Assembly: GCF_021234875.1 (NCBI RefSeq)
Contig: NZ_JAJQVM010000016.1
Location: forward strand, 51,054-115,053
Length of the DNA: 64,000 bases
Origin: Marinibactrum halimedae
GTDB lineage: Bacteria > Pseudomonadota > Gammaproteobacteria > Pseudomonadales > Cellvibrionaceae
Direction: 5' to 3'
Shown: positions 55,232-63,674 of the stretch, one piece after another
Numbering within the stretch: the stretch's first letter is position 1
Layout of the letters: the number at the start of each line of letters is the position of its first letter
The notes under the pieces: generated by a model
The model's database searches: none
What the model was told of the DNA's origin: nothing
Seen by the model: the letters and a program-made list of their open reading frames with translations, nothing else
Program-made: the position numbers and the translations under genes

Positions 55232-57997
55232 ATGGCCAATTCAATTTGGGTCACCTGGCCTGCGCTCACGAAATTTGGCACTCTCGGAGTGTTAACCGGA
55301 GTTTTGATTCTAGCCGGAGAGCGAGAAGATTTATTAGAAAACAATCTTATTGATGTTGAAAACCTAGAAACCTTAAATGCAAGTATTACCTGTGATGAAC
55401 GCAGTCACACTGCTCGCCTTGAAGACGGAACCTGCAATCAACTCGATAACCCGGCAGAAGGATCGGTTTATCGTCGCTTTGGTCGCAACGTCGCCTTGGA
55501 CGCAGCAAGCGGAGAAACCGAAGCCGATACACTGTTGTCTCCTAACCCTCGTGAAGTGAGTAATGTATTAATGTCTCGTGGTGAGTTTAAACCTGCCACG
55601 TCTGTCAACTTTATTGCCGCTGCCTGGATTCAATTTATGATTCACGATTGGGTCAGCCACGGGCCCAATAAACAAGACAACCCCATTGAAGTGCCTTTAC
55701 CCGCTGGTGACCCTTTAGGAACGGGCGTGATGGAAATTGAACGCACTACACCCGATCCGCAACGAAGCGAGGAAGACGCAAACTTACCGGCAACCTATCG
55801 TAATGTGAATACCCACTGGTGGGATGGTTCACAATTGTACGGTAGTGATGCCTCAGTCACGGAAAAAGTCCGAGAGTTTTCAGGGGGGCGCTTAACAGTA
55901 ACCGAAGATAATACACTTCCAACAGACTTTTTCAGTGGTGTGCCCATTACCGGCTTTACCGACAACTGGTGGCTAGGGTTGAGCATGATGCATCAACTGT
56001 TTACTTTGGAACATAATGCCATTGCAGAAAAGCTACAGGCACTGTATCCAGAGAAGTCCGACCAATGGCTGTACGACAAAGCACGCCTGATTAATTCAGC
56101 ACTGATGGCAAAAATTCACACCGTTGAATGGACGCCTGCGATTATTGCCAACCCAGTCACCGAACGCTCACTGTATGCCAATTGGTGGGGGTTAAAAGGG
56201 GATCGAGATGGTCGTGATGACATTCAGGAAGACTTCGAAAAATTTATCAACGCCATTCAAAATTCTGATTCGTGGATAATTAAGTTTTTACTGGAAAATA
56301 ATCCTGATTTGGCGGATAAACTCGACTCACCCGGATTTGTTGAGTTTGGCTTAGGCGGACTGGTCGGCGCCAGAGATTCTCAAAACAGCGGTGTGCCTTA
56401 TACTCTTACTGAAGAATTTGTGGCCGTGTATCGTATGCATCCACTCATGAGAGATAACGTTGAGGTGTATGATATTGGCTCTAATATTGTTGCCAACACC
56501 ATTCCCATTCAGGATACACGCGATGGCGATGCCGAAGATATTATGGATGACGAAGGCGCTGATCGTCTTTGGTATTCTTTTGGTATCACCAACCCTGGCT
56601 CCTTAACACTCAATAACTATCCAGAATTTTTACGAAACCTGTCGTTACCTCTTGTTGGCGATATCGACTTAGCCACCATTGATGTGATTCGTGATCGCGA
56701 GCGGGGCGTACCTCGCTACAATGAATTCCGTCGCCAAATTGGTTTAACCCCAATCCGTGAATTTGAAGATTTAACGCAAGACCCTACCACACTCGCCAAT
56801 TTAAAACGTATCTATGATAACGACGTTGAAAAAATTGATGCGTTGGTTGGTCAGCTTGCCGAAACCGTACGACCAGAAGGATTTGCTTTTGGTGAAACGG
56901 CTTTCCAGATTTTCATTTTAAATGCCTCACGTCGCTTAATGACAGACCGTTTCTATACTAAGGATTACACTCCTGAAGTGTACACCGCCGAAGGGATCGA
57001 TTGGGTAGAAGAAACCACCATGGTCGATGTGATCGAACGTCATTTCCCGCAATTGGCAGCCAGCCTAGTTGGACAGGAAAATGCGTTCAAACCTTGGGGG
57101 CTAAACATGCCTGAGGAATATGAAAGCTGGTCGGCCTGCACCAAACAGCAACACTTGTGGGTAAACGGTGCGATGCGCACTCAATATGATGCCGATGCAT
57201 TACCGGCGTTAAAAGAAATTGACGTGCTAGGGTTGATTGACCGCATCTTGCGCGAAAAAGTGAAAGATAAAAAAGACGTGGCACCCGCAGGATATGAAAA
57301 ACCCATTCATGCTCGCGCGGCCATGGCCAAAGTTGCTTTTAACGCAACGGAAGATTCTCCATACACCGGTATCTTTGAAGGCAGTGACTGTGGCTTCCTT
57401 CGTTTATCCGTCACCGGTGACCCTGCAGATCGAGGATTCGCTCCAGGGCTTGCATGGAAAACCTTTATTGATGGTCAACCTTCTGCCAATGTCTCTGCTT
57501 TATATACACTTTCTGGCCAAGGGGACGACTACGATATCTTTGCCAACGAGCTGTCTCAGTATGTCTTACCGGAAGTCAATGAAACGTTAGGCACCACCAC
57601 TATTTTCTCATTGGTAACCACGCGCCCTACTCGCTTAATGACAGAGAACCTGGCACAAGTGAATCAACAAGGCACCGAAGCCACTGAAATGACTGCGCCA
57701 ACGCAAATTTATTTCGTACCGAGTGAAGAAGTGAAACATCGCTTTGAAACCGCTGCCCACGATTTCCGCGAAGACTTATTGACCCTTCCAGAAGGAACCA
57801 AAGTGTATGATGTATATGGGACGTCAATGGCTATCAAAACCAGTTTGATTCCAAGAAAATCTCGCCGGTTTGCCGAAGAACGCCGTGAGGATGCGGTGAA
57901 AATTGGGGAGCTTGTATTGACGTCTCCGTTTATCAGTTCCGCATTCAGTGATGAAGGCATTTTCTTTAAGCATCAGCGTTATGAAGATGCTCGTTAG
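55232..57997 (+). CDS. alpha-dioxygenase-like haem peroxidase with catalase-like C-terminal extension
   Basis: The first 625 residues of this 921-residue protein resemble plant alpha-dioxygenase and cyclooxygenase-type peroxidases. AAWIQFMIHDWVSHG holds the distal His (H138). WWDGSQLYGSD, LFTLEHNAIAEKL, SALMAKIHTVEW and YTLTEEFVAVYRMHPLM follow; the last has the proximal His (H403) and a Tyr three residues earlier (Y400), the position of the catalytic tyrosyl radical. DRFYTKDY marks the domain end. About 295 further residues include KPIHARAAMAKVAF and SALYTLSG, text like the N-terminal half of catalase folds, but no proximal haem Tyr motif is evident. It probably oxygenates fatty acids to hydroperoxides. 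There is a hydrophobic N-terminus (about 12-28) but no clear signal cleavage site. GGGGA precedes the ATG by eight bases. Confidence 0.85.
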   Translation: MANSIWVTWPALTKFGTLGVLTGVLILAGEREDLLENNLIDVENLETLNASITCDERSHTARLEDGTCNQLDNPAEGSVYRRFGRNVALDAASGETEADTLLSPNPREVSNVLMSRGEFKPATSVNFIAAAWIQFMIHDWVSHGPNKQDNPIEVPLPAGDPLGTGVMEIERTTPDPQRSEEDANLPATYRNVNTHWWDGSQLYGSDASVTEKVREFSGGRLTVTEDNTLPTDFFSGVPITGFTDNWWLGLSMMHQLFTLEHNAIAEKLQALYPEKSDQWLYDKARLINSALMAKIHTVEWTPAIIANPVTERSLYANWWGLKGDRDGRDDIQEDFEKFINAIQNSDSWIIKFLLENNPDLADKLDSPGFVEFGLGGLVGARDSQNSGVPYTLTEEFVAVYRMHPLMRDNVEVYDIGSNIVANTIPIQDTRDGDAEDIMDDEGADRLWYSFGITNPGSLTLNNYPEFLRNLSLPLVGDIDLATIDVIRDRERGVPRYNEFRRQIGLTPIREFEDLTQDPTTLANLKRIYDNDVEKIDALVGQLAETVRPEGFAFGETAFQIFILNASRRLMTDRFYTKDYTPEVYTAEGIDWVEETTMVDVIERHFPQLAASLVGQENAFKPWGLNMPEEYESWSACTKQQHLWVNGAMRTQYDADALPALKEIDVLGLIDRILREKVKDKKDVAPAGYEKPIHARAAMAKVAFNATEDSPYTGIFEGSDCGFLRLSVTGDPADRGFAPGLAWKTFIDGQPSANVSALYTLSGQGDDYDIFANELSQYVLPEVNETLGTTTIFSLVTTRPTRLMTENLAQVNQQGTEATEMTAPTQIYFVPSEEVKHRFETAAHDFREDLLTLPEGTKVYDVYGTSMAIKTSLIPRKSRRFAEERREDAVKIGELVLTSPFISSAFSDEGIFFKHQRYEDAR

Positions 57998-58002
57998 TTG
58001 GT

Positions 58003-58082
58003 GATCGATGGTTGATAATCGATGGTTAATAATCGATAGGTAAGGCAGAAATTCTGCTTACCCAATGTCTGCTTACCCAACC
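58003..58082. repeat. 14-bp x3 and 15-bp x2 tandem duplications
   Basis: GATCGATGGTTGAT-type 14-mers start at 58003, 58017 and 58031. TCTGCTTACCCAATG and a variant start at 58053 and 58068. They lie between the peroxidase stop and its terminator. Confidence 0.9.
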
Positions 58083-58083
58083 A

Positions 58084-58120
58084 ATACCCCGGTAGCGTCA
58101 TGCTAGCGGGGTATTTTTTT
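58084..58120 (+). terminator. rho-independent terminator of the haem peroxidase gene
   Basis: ATACCCCG-TAGC and GCTA-CGGGGTAT arms form a long stem followed by TTTTTTT. It lies 87 bases after the stop and before the convergent GMC gene. Confidence 0.85.
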
Positions 58121-58140
58121 AAACAAATTAACCGGTCGAA

Positions 58141-60165
58141 TTAGACGGTTGTCCCCTGAGCCGTCGCAATAATTTCATCACTGGCTTTTTCGCTGATCAT
58201 GTAAATCGGCACCACAATAAAGAAACCAGGAATGTACGGGAACACAGAAGCATCAACCACCCGTAAATTTTCCGTACCAATCACGCGGAATTTACTGTCT
58301 ACCACAGCCATCGGATCTTCTGGGCTGCCCATTTTATTGGTACAAGAGGCATGGTGCCCCCAGGCTTCATTTTTGACATACTCCTCAATCTCTTGGTCTG
58401 ATTGCTTGTCATCACCCGGATAAACTTCACGGGTAATTTGATCTCGCGTCCAAGAGGAATCCATAATATCCCGAGCCGCTTTCACGCCTTCTACAACCGA
58501 GCGTAGATCATCGCCATTGGTATCATTCCCTTCATCAAAATAATTAAAATTAATTTCAGGAGTGTCTTGTGGGTCTGATGATCGAAGCGTTACACGCCCC
58601 GCACTGTTGTTAGTGTGCCCTTTTAACACCAACCAAGAGAAACGGTTTTTCACCGTTTTTAAACTCTCAGAATAACCGGGATAATAACCACGAAACTCAC
58701 TGGGCAACCCAAAAATAAATAAATCAGGATCAAGACGTTCTTCAAAGGAGCGCTTCACCACAGACAGTGTTGCACCATTCGTGGCATAAGGGCCACGACT
58801 CCACCAACGGTTCCGATAGCGCCGCAAACAAGGGTCACCCTCCTCCCCCCAGGTACAGCGCTCAAGCAACGCCAAGTCATCATCCAACTCACTGACCACA
58901 CCCACTTCGTAACGGTCCTGCAAGTTTTCACCGACGCCAGGGCGGTTTAATCTCGGTGTAATACCGTGGCGTCTTAATTCATCCGCCGGCCCAATACCGG
59001 ATAGCTTCAATAATTGCGGGCTATTAAACGCACCACCAGCCAAAATCACTTCTCGACGCGCAATCACCTGTTTGCGCTCACCAGCATTCGCATTGTTATT
59101 ATGCAACGGATCGGCACGATACAACCCCTGCCCTTCGATAAACTCGACACCAATCGCACGATTGCCATCAAAAAGCACTTGGGTTGCTAGCGCATTAGTA
59201 CGAATATGTAAGCGATCTGGGTACTTATCTTGTGTATCAAATAAATATTCTCGAACACTTTCGCGGCGACCTCTGCCATTGGCCGCCATCGGCACCAAAA
59301 ACGGCCCTTCACGGCCTCTGGCCACATCCCAATGGTTAATATCCAATGCTAAATTGCCTGATAAAATTCGATCTAAGGCACCATCAAGACCATAACGAGA
59401 CAACGTCGCCAGCACAATTTTTAAAATAGCCGGGTCTTCCAGTAACAAACCCAAATCCACTTTATTGGTGGGCAGCCAGCCATCAAAGCCATGACGTGAA
59501 GGGTTGTTATTAGCAGACAACGGACGCGGTACGTATTCACAACGCTCTAGCCGTTCAAAGTAACGGCGCATGTTGGCGCTATCCCACGAGTCATCGCCGG
59601 TTAATTCGGCAATTTTATCAAAGTCATTATTGTGGGGGTAAACGGTAATCAAAGCATGGTGTGTGGTACACCCCCCCACCGTGCTTGAACGAGGATACAA
59701 AATGCCCTTACCCGGCACATATTTGCTGTCTTGCTGTTGACGTTGTGGGTCTTTGTAATGATTAACAAAAAAATCCCAACTTAATTTTCGATCTTCCGAG
59801 GCAAACGGGTGCCAAGCGGGAATATCATGGGTATTATCACTCGGGTCATTATCTCCGGCTTCCAGCACTAAGACAGAGTAACCCGCCTTGGCTAAATTGG
59901 CCGCCAACGGCCCACCACCGGCCCCAGACCCCACAATAACGTATTCGTATTCATCGTAAAAAGTATTCGATTGCATTGTTGAAAAAGAAGACGCGGCAAC
60001 ACTTGAAGAGGCTGCGGCTAACCCACCTAATTGTATCGCCCGCTTTGAAAACGTTCGGCGATCCATTCCGCCTTTTTTTGTCTGAGCGCTTTCTGACGCT
60101 TTTGTGTTAGAGGCAGCATTATTATTTTCGATCGGATTATTCTCTTTTGATTTTTGATCACCCAT
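58141..60165 (-). CDS. GMC-family FAD oxidoreductase with twin-arginine signal
   Basis: This flavoenzyme of about 674 residues is glucose-methanol-choline type. After a polar N-terminus comes MDRRTFSKRAIQLGGLAAASSS, a Tat-type motif, suggesting export as a folded FAD protein. The FAD motif is YVIVGSGAGGGPLAANLA, followed by VLEAG, the GMC signature region SSTVGGCTTHHAL and AGGAFNSPQLLKLSGIGP. The catalytic His is in WGHHASCTNKMG. At the position of the usual second Asn/His the sequence reads IPGFFIVVPIYM, a variant ending. The substrate is probably an alcohol or long-chain compound. ATG 60165 has AAGG nine bases upstream. Confidence 0.9.
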   Translation of the reverse strand: MGDQKSKENNPIENNNAASNTKASESAQTKKGGMDRRTFSKRAIQLGGLAAASSSVAASSFSTMQSNTFYDEYEYVIVGSGAGGGPLAANLAKAGYSVLVLEAGDNDPSDNTHDIPAWHPFASEDRKLSWDFFVNHYKDPQRQQQDSKYVPGKGILYPRSSTVGGCTTHHALITVYPHNNDFDKIAELTGDDSWDSANMRRYFERLERCEYVPRPLSANNNPSRHGFDGWLPTNKVDLGLLLEDPAILKIVLATLSRYGLDGALDRILSGNLALDINHWDVARGREGPFLVPMAANGRGRRESVREYLFDTQDKYPDRLHIRTNALATQVLFDGNRAIGVEFIEGQGLYRADPLHNNNANAGERKQVIARREVILAGGAFNSPQLLKLSGIGPADELRRHGITPRLNRPGVGENLQDRYEVGVVSELDDDLALLERCTWGEEGDPCLRRYRNRWWSRGPYATNGATLSVVKRSFEERLDPDLFIFGLPSEFRGYYPGYSESLKTVKNRFSWLVLKGHTNNSAGRVTLRSSDPQDTPEINFNYFDEGNDTNGDDLRSVVEGVKAARDIMDSSWTRDQITREVYPGDDKQSDQEIEEYVKNEAWGHHASCTNKMGSPEDPMAVVDSKFRVIGTENLRVVDASVFPYIPGFFIVVPIYMISEKASDEIIATAQGTTV

Positions 60166-60324
60166 TATAAAAACCTTATTGTTGTTGAATTTAGTTTTTG
60201 CTGGAGACATCTTATGTTCTTAAATATGTGTTGAAATACGAGGGACTCGTATTGACGGAGCATATAAAACAAGGTTCTGAGCAATAGCTCAAGCATTTGG
60301 TAGAGGTAGATAATATATTTATAA

Positions 60325-60372
60325 AGAAATCAAAACTTTGCCGCCAAAAAACGCTTTTATTGGCGGCAAAGT
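60325..60372 (-). terminator. strong 13-bp inverted repeat, probable terminator
   Basis: ACTTTGCCGCCAA (60335-60347) and TTGGCGGCAAAGT (60360-60372) are perfect complements, with further AAAA/TTTT pairing in the loop. On the minus strand it is followed by a T-rich stretch (TTTGATTTCTTT). It lies between the membrane-protein gene (60556) and the GMC gene. Confidence 0.65.
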
Positions 60373-60555
60373 TTGTGGGGAGCATCATTCAAAAAAGCAC
60401 CGACACCAAGACAAGTTCGCTCAGTTTAGTCTTTGAAGATAAATAAAAGTAATCGTTAAAAAAGGATTTCCTTTTTTCGATGGCGCGAACTGCTATTGAA
60501 AAAACACCATTATGGGAGTTAAGACTTCTCCGTTACCTGATTTAGGCATACCGCC

Positions 60556-61197
60556 TCAATAGTTGCTACTGTAACTATTTTTAAATATACGGATTATCCA
60601 ATAAAGAGTGATACAGCACACTAAAACCGCTATCCCCAAAAGTACAATATTTTCATCTAAAGAAGGAATATTCTTTTGAAGCTGAAACCCAAAAGAAAGA
60701 GCAGAAAATAAGAATGCAAAACACATGCGCCAAAGATGCCTAGCAAGGCGTTGTGCACCAGAAAGCCCACCTAGTATTAGGACTCGCAAATCACCAATAG
60801 CAAAAATGAGAGACGCAACAACCATTCCATACAAAGATGGAACATCCTTACCCTCGTCATGCAACTCGATGAATAAAGCAGCCCCTCCAACAACTATCAC
60901 ATAAATAAATGCAACGAATTCAAACCATCCTGTTATTTGAGTTTTGCGAACCACTGTTATCCAAGCTGTCGCAACCAAATACAAAGTAAGAAGACCAACA
61001 AATAAAGAATCCAAAATGTTTTCCCTATAGGCTATGTACACCGCACTCACACACATCAACGGCATAGAAATACCAAACACTTTCCCTGCATAACGATGCT
61101 TATAGGAACCTTTAATAAAAATTAAGGCTGCCACTCCTGAAAAAAGCCCTATTAGCCCAGCCAAACTATGGATAATCATTAAAGGGGAGAATTCCAT
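60556..61197 (-). CDS. DUF2306-like multi-pass membrane protein
   Basis: A 213-residue protein with about six membrane helices. The N-terminus (MIIHSLAGLIGLFSGVAALIFIKGSYKHRYAGKVFGISM) carries the HxxxG...HRxxG pattern of the DUF2306 group, and a conserved AQRLARHLWRMCFAF occurs later. The histidines could bind haem, but that is inference. AGGTGG lies four to five bases before the ATG. The function is unknown. Confidence 0.7.
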   Translation of the reverse strand: MEFSPLMIIHSLAGLIGLFSGVAALIFIKGSYKHRYAGKVFGISMPLMCVSAVYIAYRENILDSLFVGLLTLYLVATAWITVVRKTQITGWFEFVAFIYVIVVGGAALFIELHDEGKDVPSLYGMVVASLIFAIGDLRVLILGGLSGAQRLARHLWRMCFAFLFSALSFGFQLQKNIPSLDENIVLLGIAVLVCCITLYWIIRIFKNSYSSNY

Positions 61198-61793
61198 AAT
61201 CCACCTAATTGTGCGAGCAAGTGAAACACCTAACGAAACTGATTCTGTATAGCATGAGTGTGTTGGTTAAAAATAGAGGTTTTTTCACTTCACCAGCCTC
61301 AAGCTCAAGAAACCAATATTTTTATTTTCTATTATATGTCGTGGAGTATCATATGATGCTCGCCTTTGCTGTTCTATTACTTCGCTCGATATGATAATTG
61401 GGGAAAACCCCATTGCTTTTGTCAACAGACCAGCCCTCTAAAAAGTTATCTTCCAGCAAGCCCAGGGCAATTCAGTCTCTATCCACTTTATTAATGTAAT
61501 TAATCAGAGATTCCTATACCCCAATAAGCTGACTCACTATAATATTCACTTGAGGTTTTAAATGTGAAGGTTTTATTAAGGTTTTGACGTGCAAAATAAC
61601 ATTTAACAATTATCGCGCCTTCATGTGCAAGAGCTCTTGCATGACTTCCTCTTTATAGGATCATTAAAGAGCAAATAAGCGTCAACATCGATGAAAGTCG
61701 TTATTCTTTACCCGTATTGAATTGTATTTAAGTTAAACTGATCATAATATAAACCAAACATCCGTAATAACATTGACTAAAAGGATTCTTAGT
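61198..61793. other. intergenic region with a 16-bp palindrome
   Basis: About 595 bases between divergent genes. TGCAAGAGCTCTTGCA (61626-61641) is a perfect palindrome and a plausible operator. The 61-codon frame at 61209-61394 is not supported. Confidence 0.55.
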
Positions 61794-62585
61794 ATGTTTA
61801 ATATTCTGCCTTTGGTGTTTTTTCTATTGCGCTTGATCGTTGTCGTTATAATGTTTGCTCCTTTTTCATCATTAAGCCAAGCATTGAATTGTGAGCCTCT
61901 TGACCCGAGACAACACGTAGGAAAGAAAGCCGAGCACAGCATTGAAGGGAGTGCAAAAGCCTTATTTAAAGTGGCAAAAGGTGAAATTAATTACAAGAAC
62001 AAAACTCAAGAAGAGATCAATAACCTTTACCAAAGCTACCCCAATGCAGACAGAATCGTTATTCAAGGAAAGTTAATATACACCTTTTGCACCGCTTTAA
62101 ACGATGCAAAAGACATGAAGCCTTCGGACAAATTAGAAAAACTCAATAATTTCATGTCACTCTTAATTGGCACTCCTACTGCAACAGATAAACCCACCTC
62201 TCAAAAAGAAAAAAACCAATATATCGCAGAGCTAGACGAATTTGTGTTTGAGTTAAAGCAGTGTAAAGGTTCCGGCAGCGCCATTCGGTGCTACTTTATC
62301 GTGACCAATGTGGGCCAAGATAGAAGCCTAGGAATATATGGCAACTACGGTGCCTCTAGTTCAAGACTTTTTCTTGCATCAGGTGATGAGGTGCTGTCAG
62401 TGAAGTCACAACTTGGCGCATCTGAAAGTAAACAATATGTCAGTGTCAATCTAATAAGCGGAATTCCTGTCAAAGCCTCACTGCACTTTAAGGCATCCAA
62501 TATAGAATCAAATAAAATAGCCGCTTTGGAAGTTAAAACGAAAGGAGGGCCAATACAGTTTAGAGGCATTACGCTGGCTGAATAA
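61794..62585 (+). CDS. secreted hypothetical protein
   Basis: ATG 61794 with AAGG upstream gives 263 residues. A hydrophobic signal region (MFNILPLVFFLLRLIVVVIM) is followed by a likely cleavage near SSLSQA. The mature part has a helical N-terminal half (IEGSAKALFKVAKGEINYKNKTQEEINNLYQSYPNADRIVIQGKLIY) and a beta-rich C-terminal half with a CKGSGSAIRC pair. I do not recognise the family. Confidence 0.65.
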   Translation: MFNILPLVFFLLRLIVVVIMFAPFSSLSQALNCEPLDPRQHVGKKAEHSIEGSAKALFKVAKGEINYKNKTQEEINNLYQSYPNADRIVIQGKLIYTFCTALNDAKDMKPSDKLEKLNNFMSLLIGTPTATDKPTSQKEKNQYIAELDEFVFELKQCKGSGSAIRCYFIVTNVGQDRSLGIYGNYGASSSRLFLASGDEVLSVKSQLGASESKQYVSVNLISGIPVKASLHFKASNIESNKIAALEVKTKGGPIQFRGITLAE

Positions 62586-62724
62586 ATTTTAAAAGCTGGG
62601 TAATTTTTTATTTCTTTTTTATCAAGGTATTCCGCCACTCCAAATCCAAGCTTGTCGAAGGCTAACTCTCTCAACAAGGTTAACCTCCGACAAACCTAAA
62701 GCAATTCTGACCCTATAAAAAAGA

Positions 62725-62991
62725 CTATTTATATAGCTTTAGTTCTCCATTGCTCCATCTAAATGTATATTTCTTTGCTGTATGACAACTTGCACTATAA
62801 GAATATTTTTTATCTAAAGTATACAAAGCTTCTTGGTAGCCTTCTTTGATATTATCGTCGAACCTAAGGTTGAAATCAGTGTCAGAGTGAATAGAAAACC
62901 ATTCATTATCATTGGGTTGAAGGGTGACTCTTTTCCAATTTCCGTAACTTCCCCAACGATAACTAAAATAGACATCAGAGTTAGTATCCAT
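62725..62991 (-). CDS. small beta-rich hypothetical protein, possibly split from its upstream partner
   Basis: The frame encodes 88 residues from an ATG at 62991, which overlaps the last codons of the upstream gene by 11 bases. The sequence (VYFSYRWGSYGNWKRVTLQPNDNEWFSIH, then YTFRWSNGELKLYK) reads as a compact beta-sandwich-like domain with two cysteines or fewer and no signal peptide. It could be a separate translationally coupled protein or the C-terminal domain of the 62981-63403 protein displaced by one base. Confidence 0.5.
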   Translation of the reverse strand: MDTNSDVYFSYRWGSYGNWKRVTLQPNDNEWFSIHSDTDFNLRFDDNIKEGYQEALYTLDKKYSYSASCHTAKKYTFRWSNGELKLYK

Positions 62992-63403
62992 TATTTAAGC
63001 AGGTAATATATTTACCTTTACTTGTTGTTGCCGAAGAACGATAAGTGCTTTTTGTCTCATTGGTTTTGCAAGCATCCGGATTAAAAACACAAACTAAAGC
63101 TGCAATACCAATTGCAGTAATGGCTACACCTTCACCAAAGTCCTCTGCTGCCTCCTTGTCACTGTCTGACTTAGTTAAAAGATCCCCAGGGTAAACTCTA
63201 TCAATTTCACCACTATGAGGCCCCTCCAAATATTGTATCTCCACTCGAGTTCCGTGAATGGAAAGCGCTTTCACTCTGTTATTATTATTCCACTCGTTAT
63301 GATAATAAATACCACCCACACGAATATCACTCAAATTAAGAGCAAGAACAAAGTTGTGCATTATGCACAAGACAAACAAACCAACAATTTTGATAGCTTT
63401 CAT
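62981..63403 (-). CDS. small secreted hypothetical protein
   Basis: The 140-residue protein has a signal peptide (MKAIKIVGLFVLCIMHNFVLA) and a short beta domain beginning LNLSDIRVGGIYYHNEWNNN, in the style of SH3-like repeats. A hydrophobic alanine-rich helix (VAITAIGIAALVCVFNPDAC) and a Ser/Thr-rich tail ending CLNNGY follow. AGGAG lies eight bases before the ATG. I do not recognise the family. Its stop overlaps the start of the next small gene. Confidence 0.65.
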   Translation of the reverse strand: MKAIKIVGLFVLCIMHNFVLALNLSDIRVGGIYYHNEWNNNNRVKALSIHGTRVEIQYLEGPHSGEIDRVYPGDLLTKSDSDKEAAEDFGEGVAITAIGIAALVCVFNPDACKTNETKSTYRSSATTSKGKYITCLNNGY

Positions 63404-63674
63404 AAATCAACTCCTTTTGATTAATTTTTTAATTAATAAAATTGCATAAAACCAAGCCCCACTACCACCCTTATAACTTGTACAACTTTACGCCAAAAAA
63501 TTCCACAACACCAAAGCTCAGGCGCCATCTTTCAAGACAATCAAAAAATAAAATAGTCAATCAGTTAACTTATCAAAATGGCGACATTTAAAACAGATAG
63601 GGTTCTCAGCTACTAATTTACCAGATTTTTAATATCGTGTATCAGCAAAAATGTTGTTAATACCGATTAGTTTC

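Noticed and set aside
61209..61394. 61-codon plus-strand frame after the DUF2306-like gene start
   Set aside because: No ribosome-binding site, and no domain or signal features.
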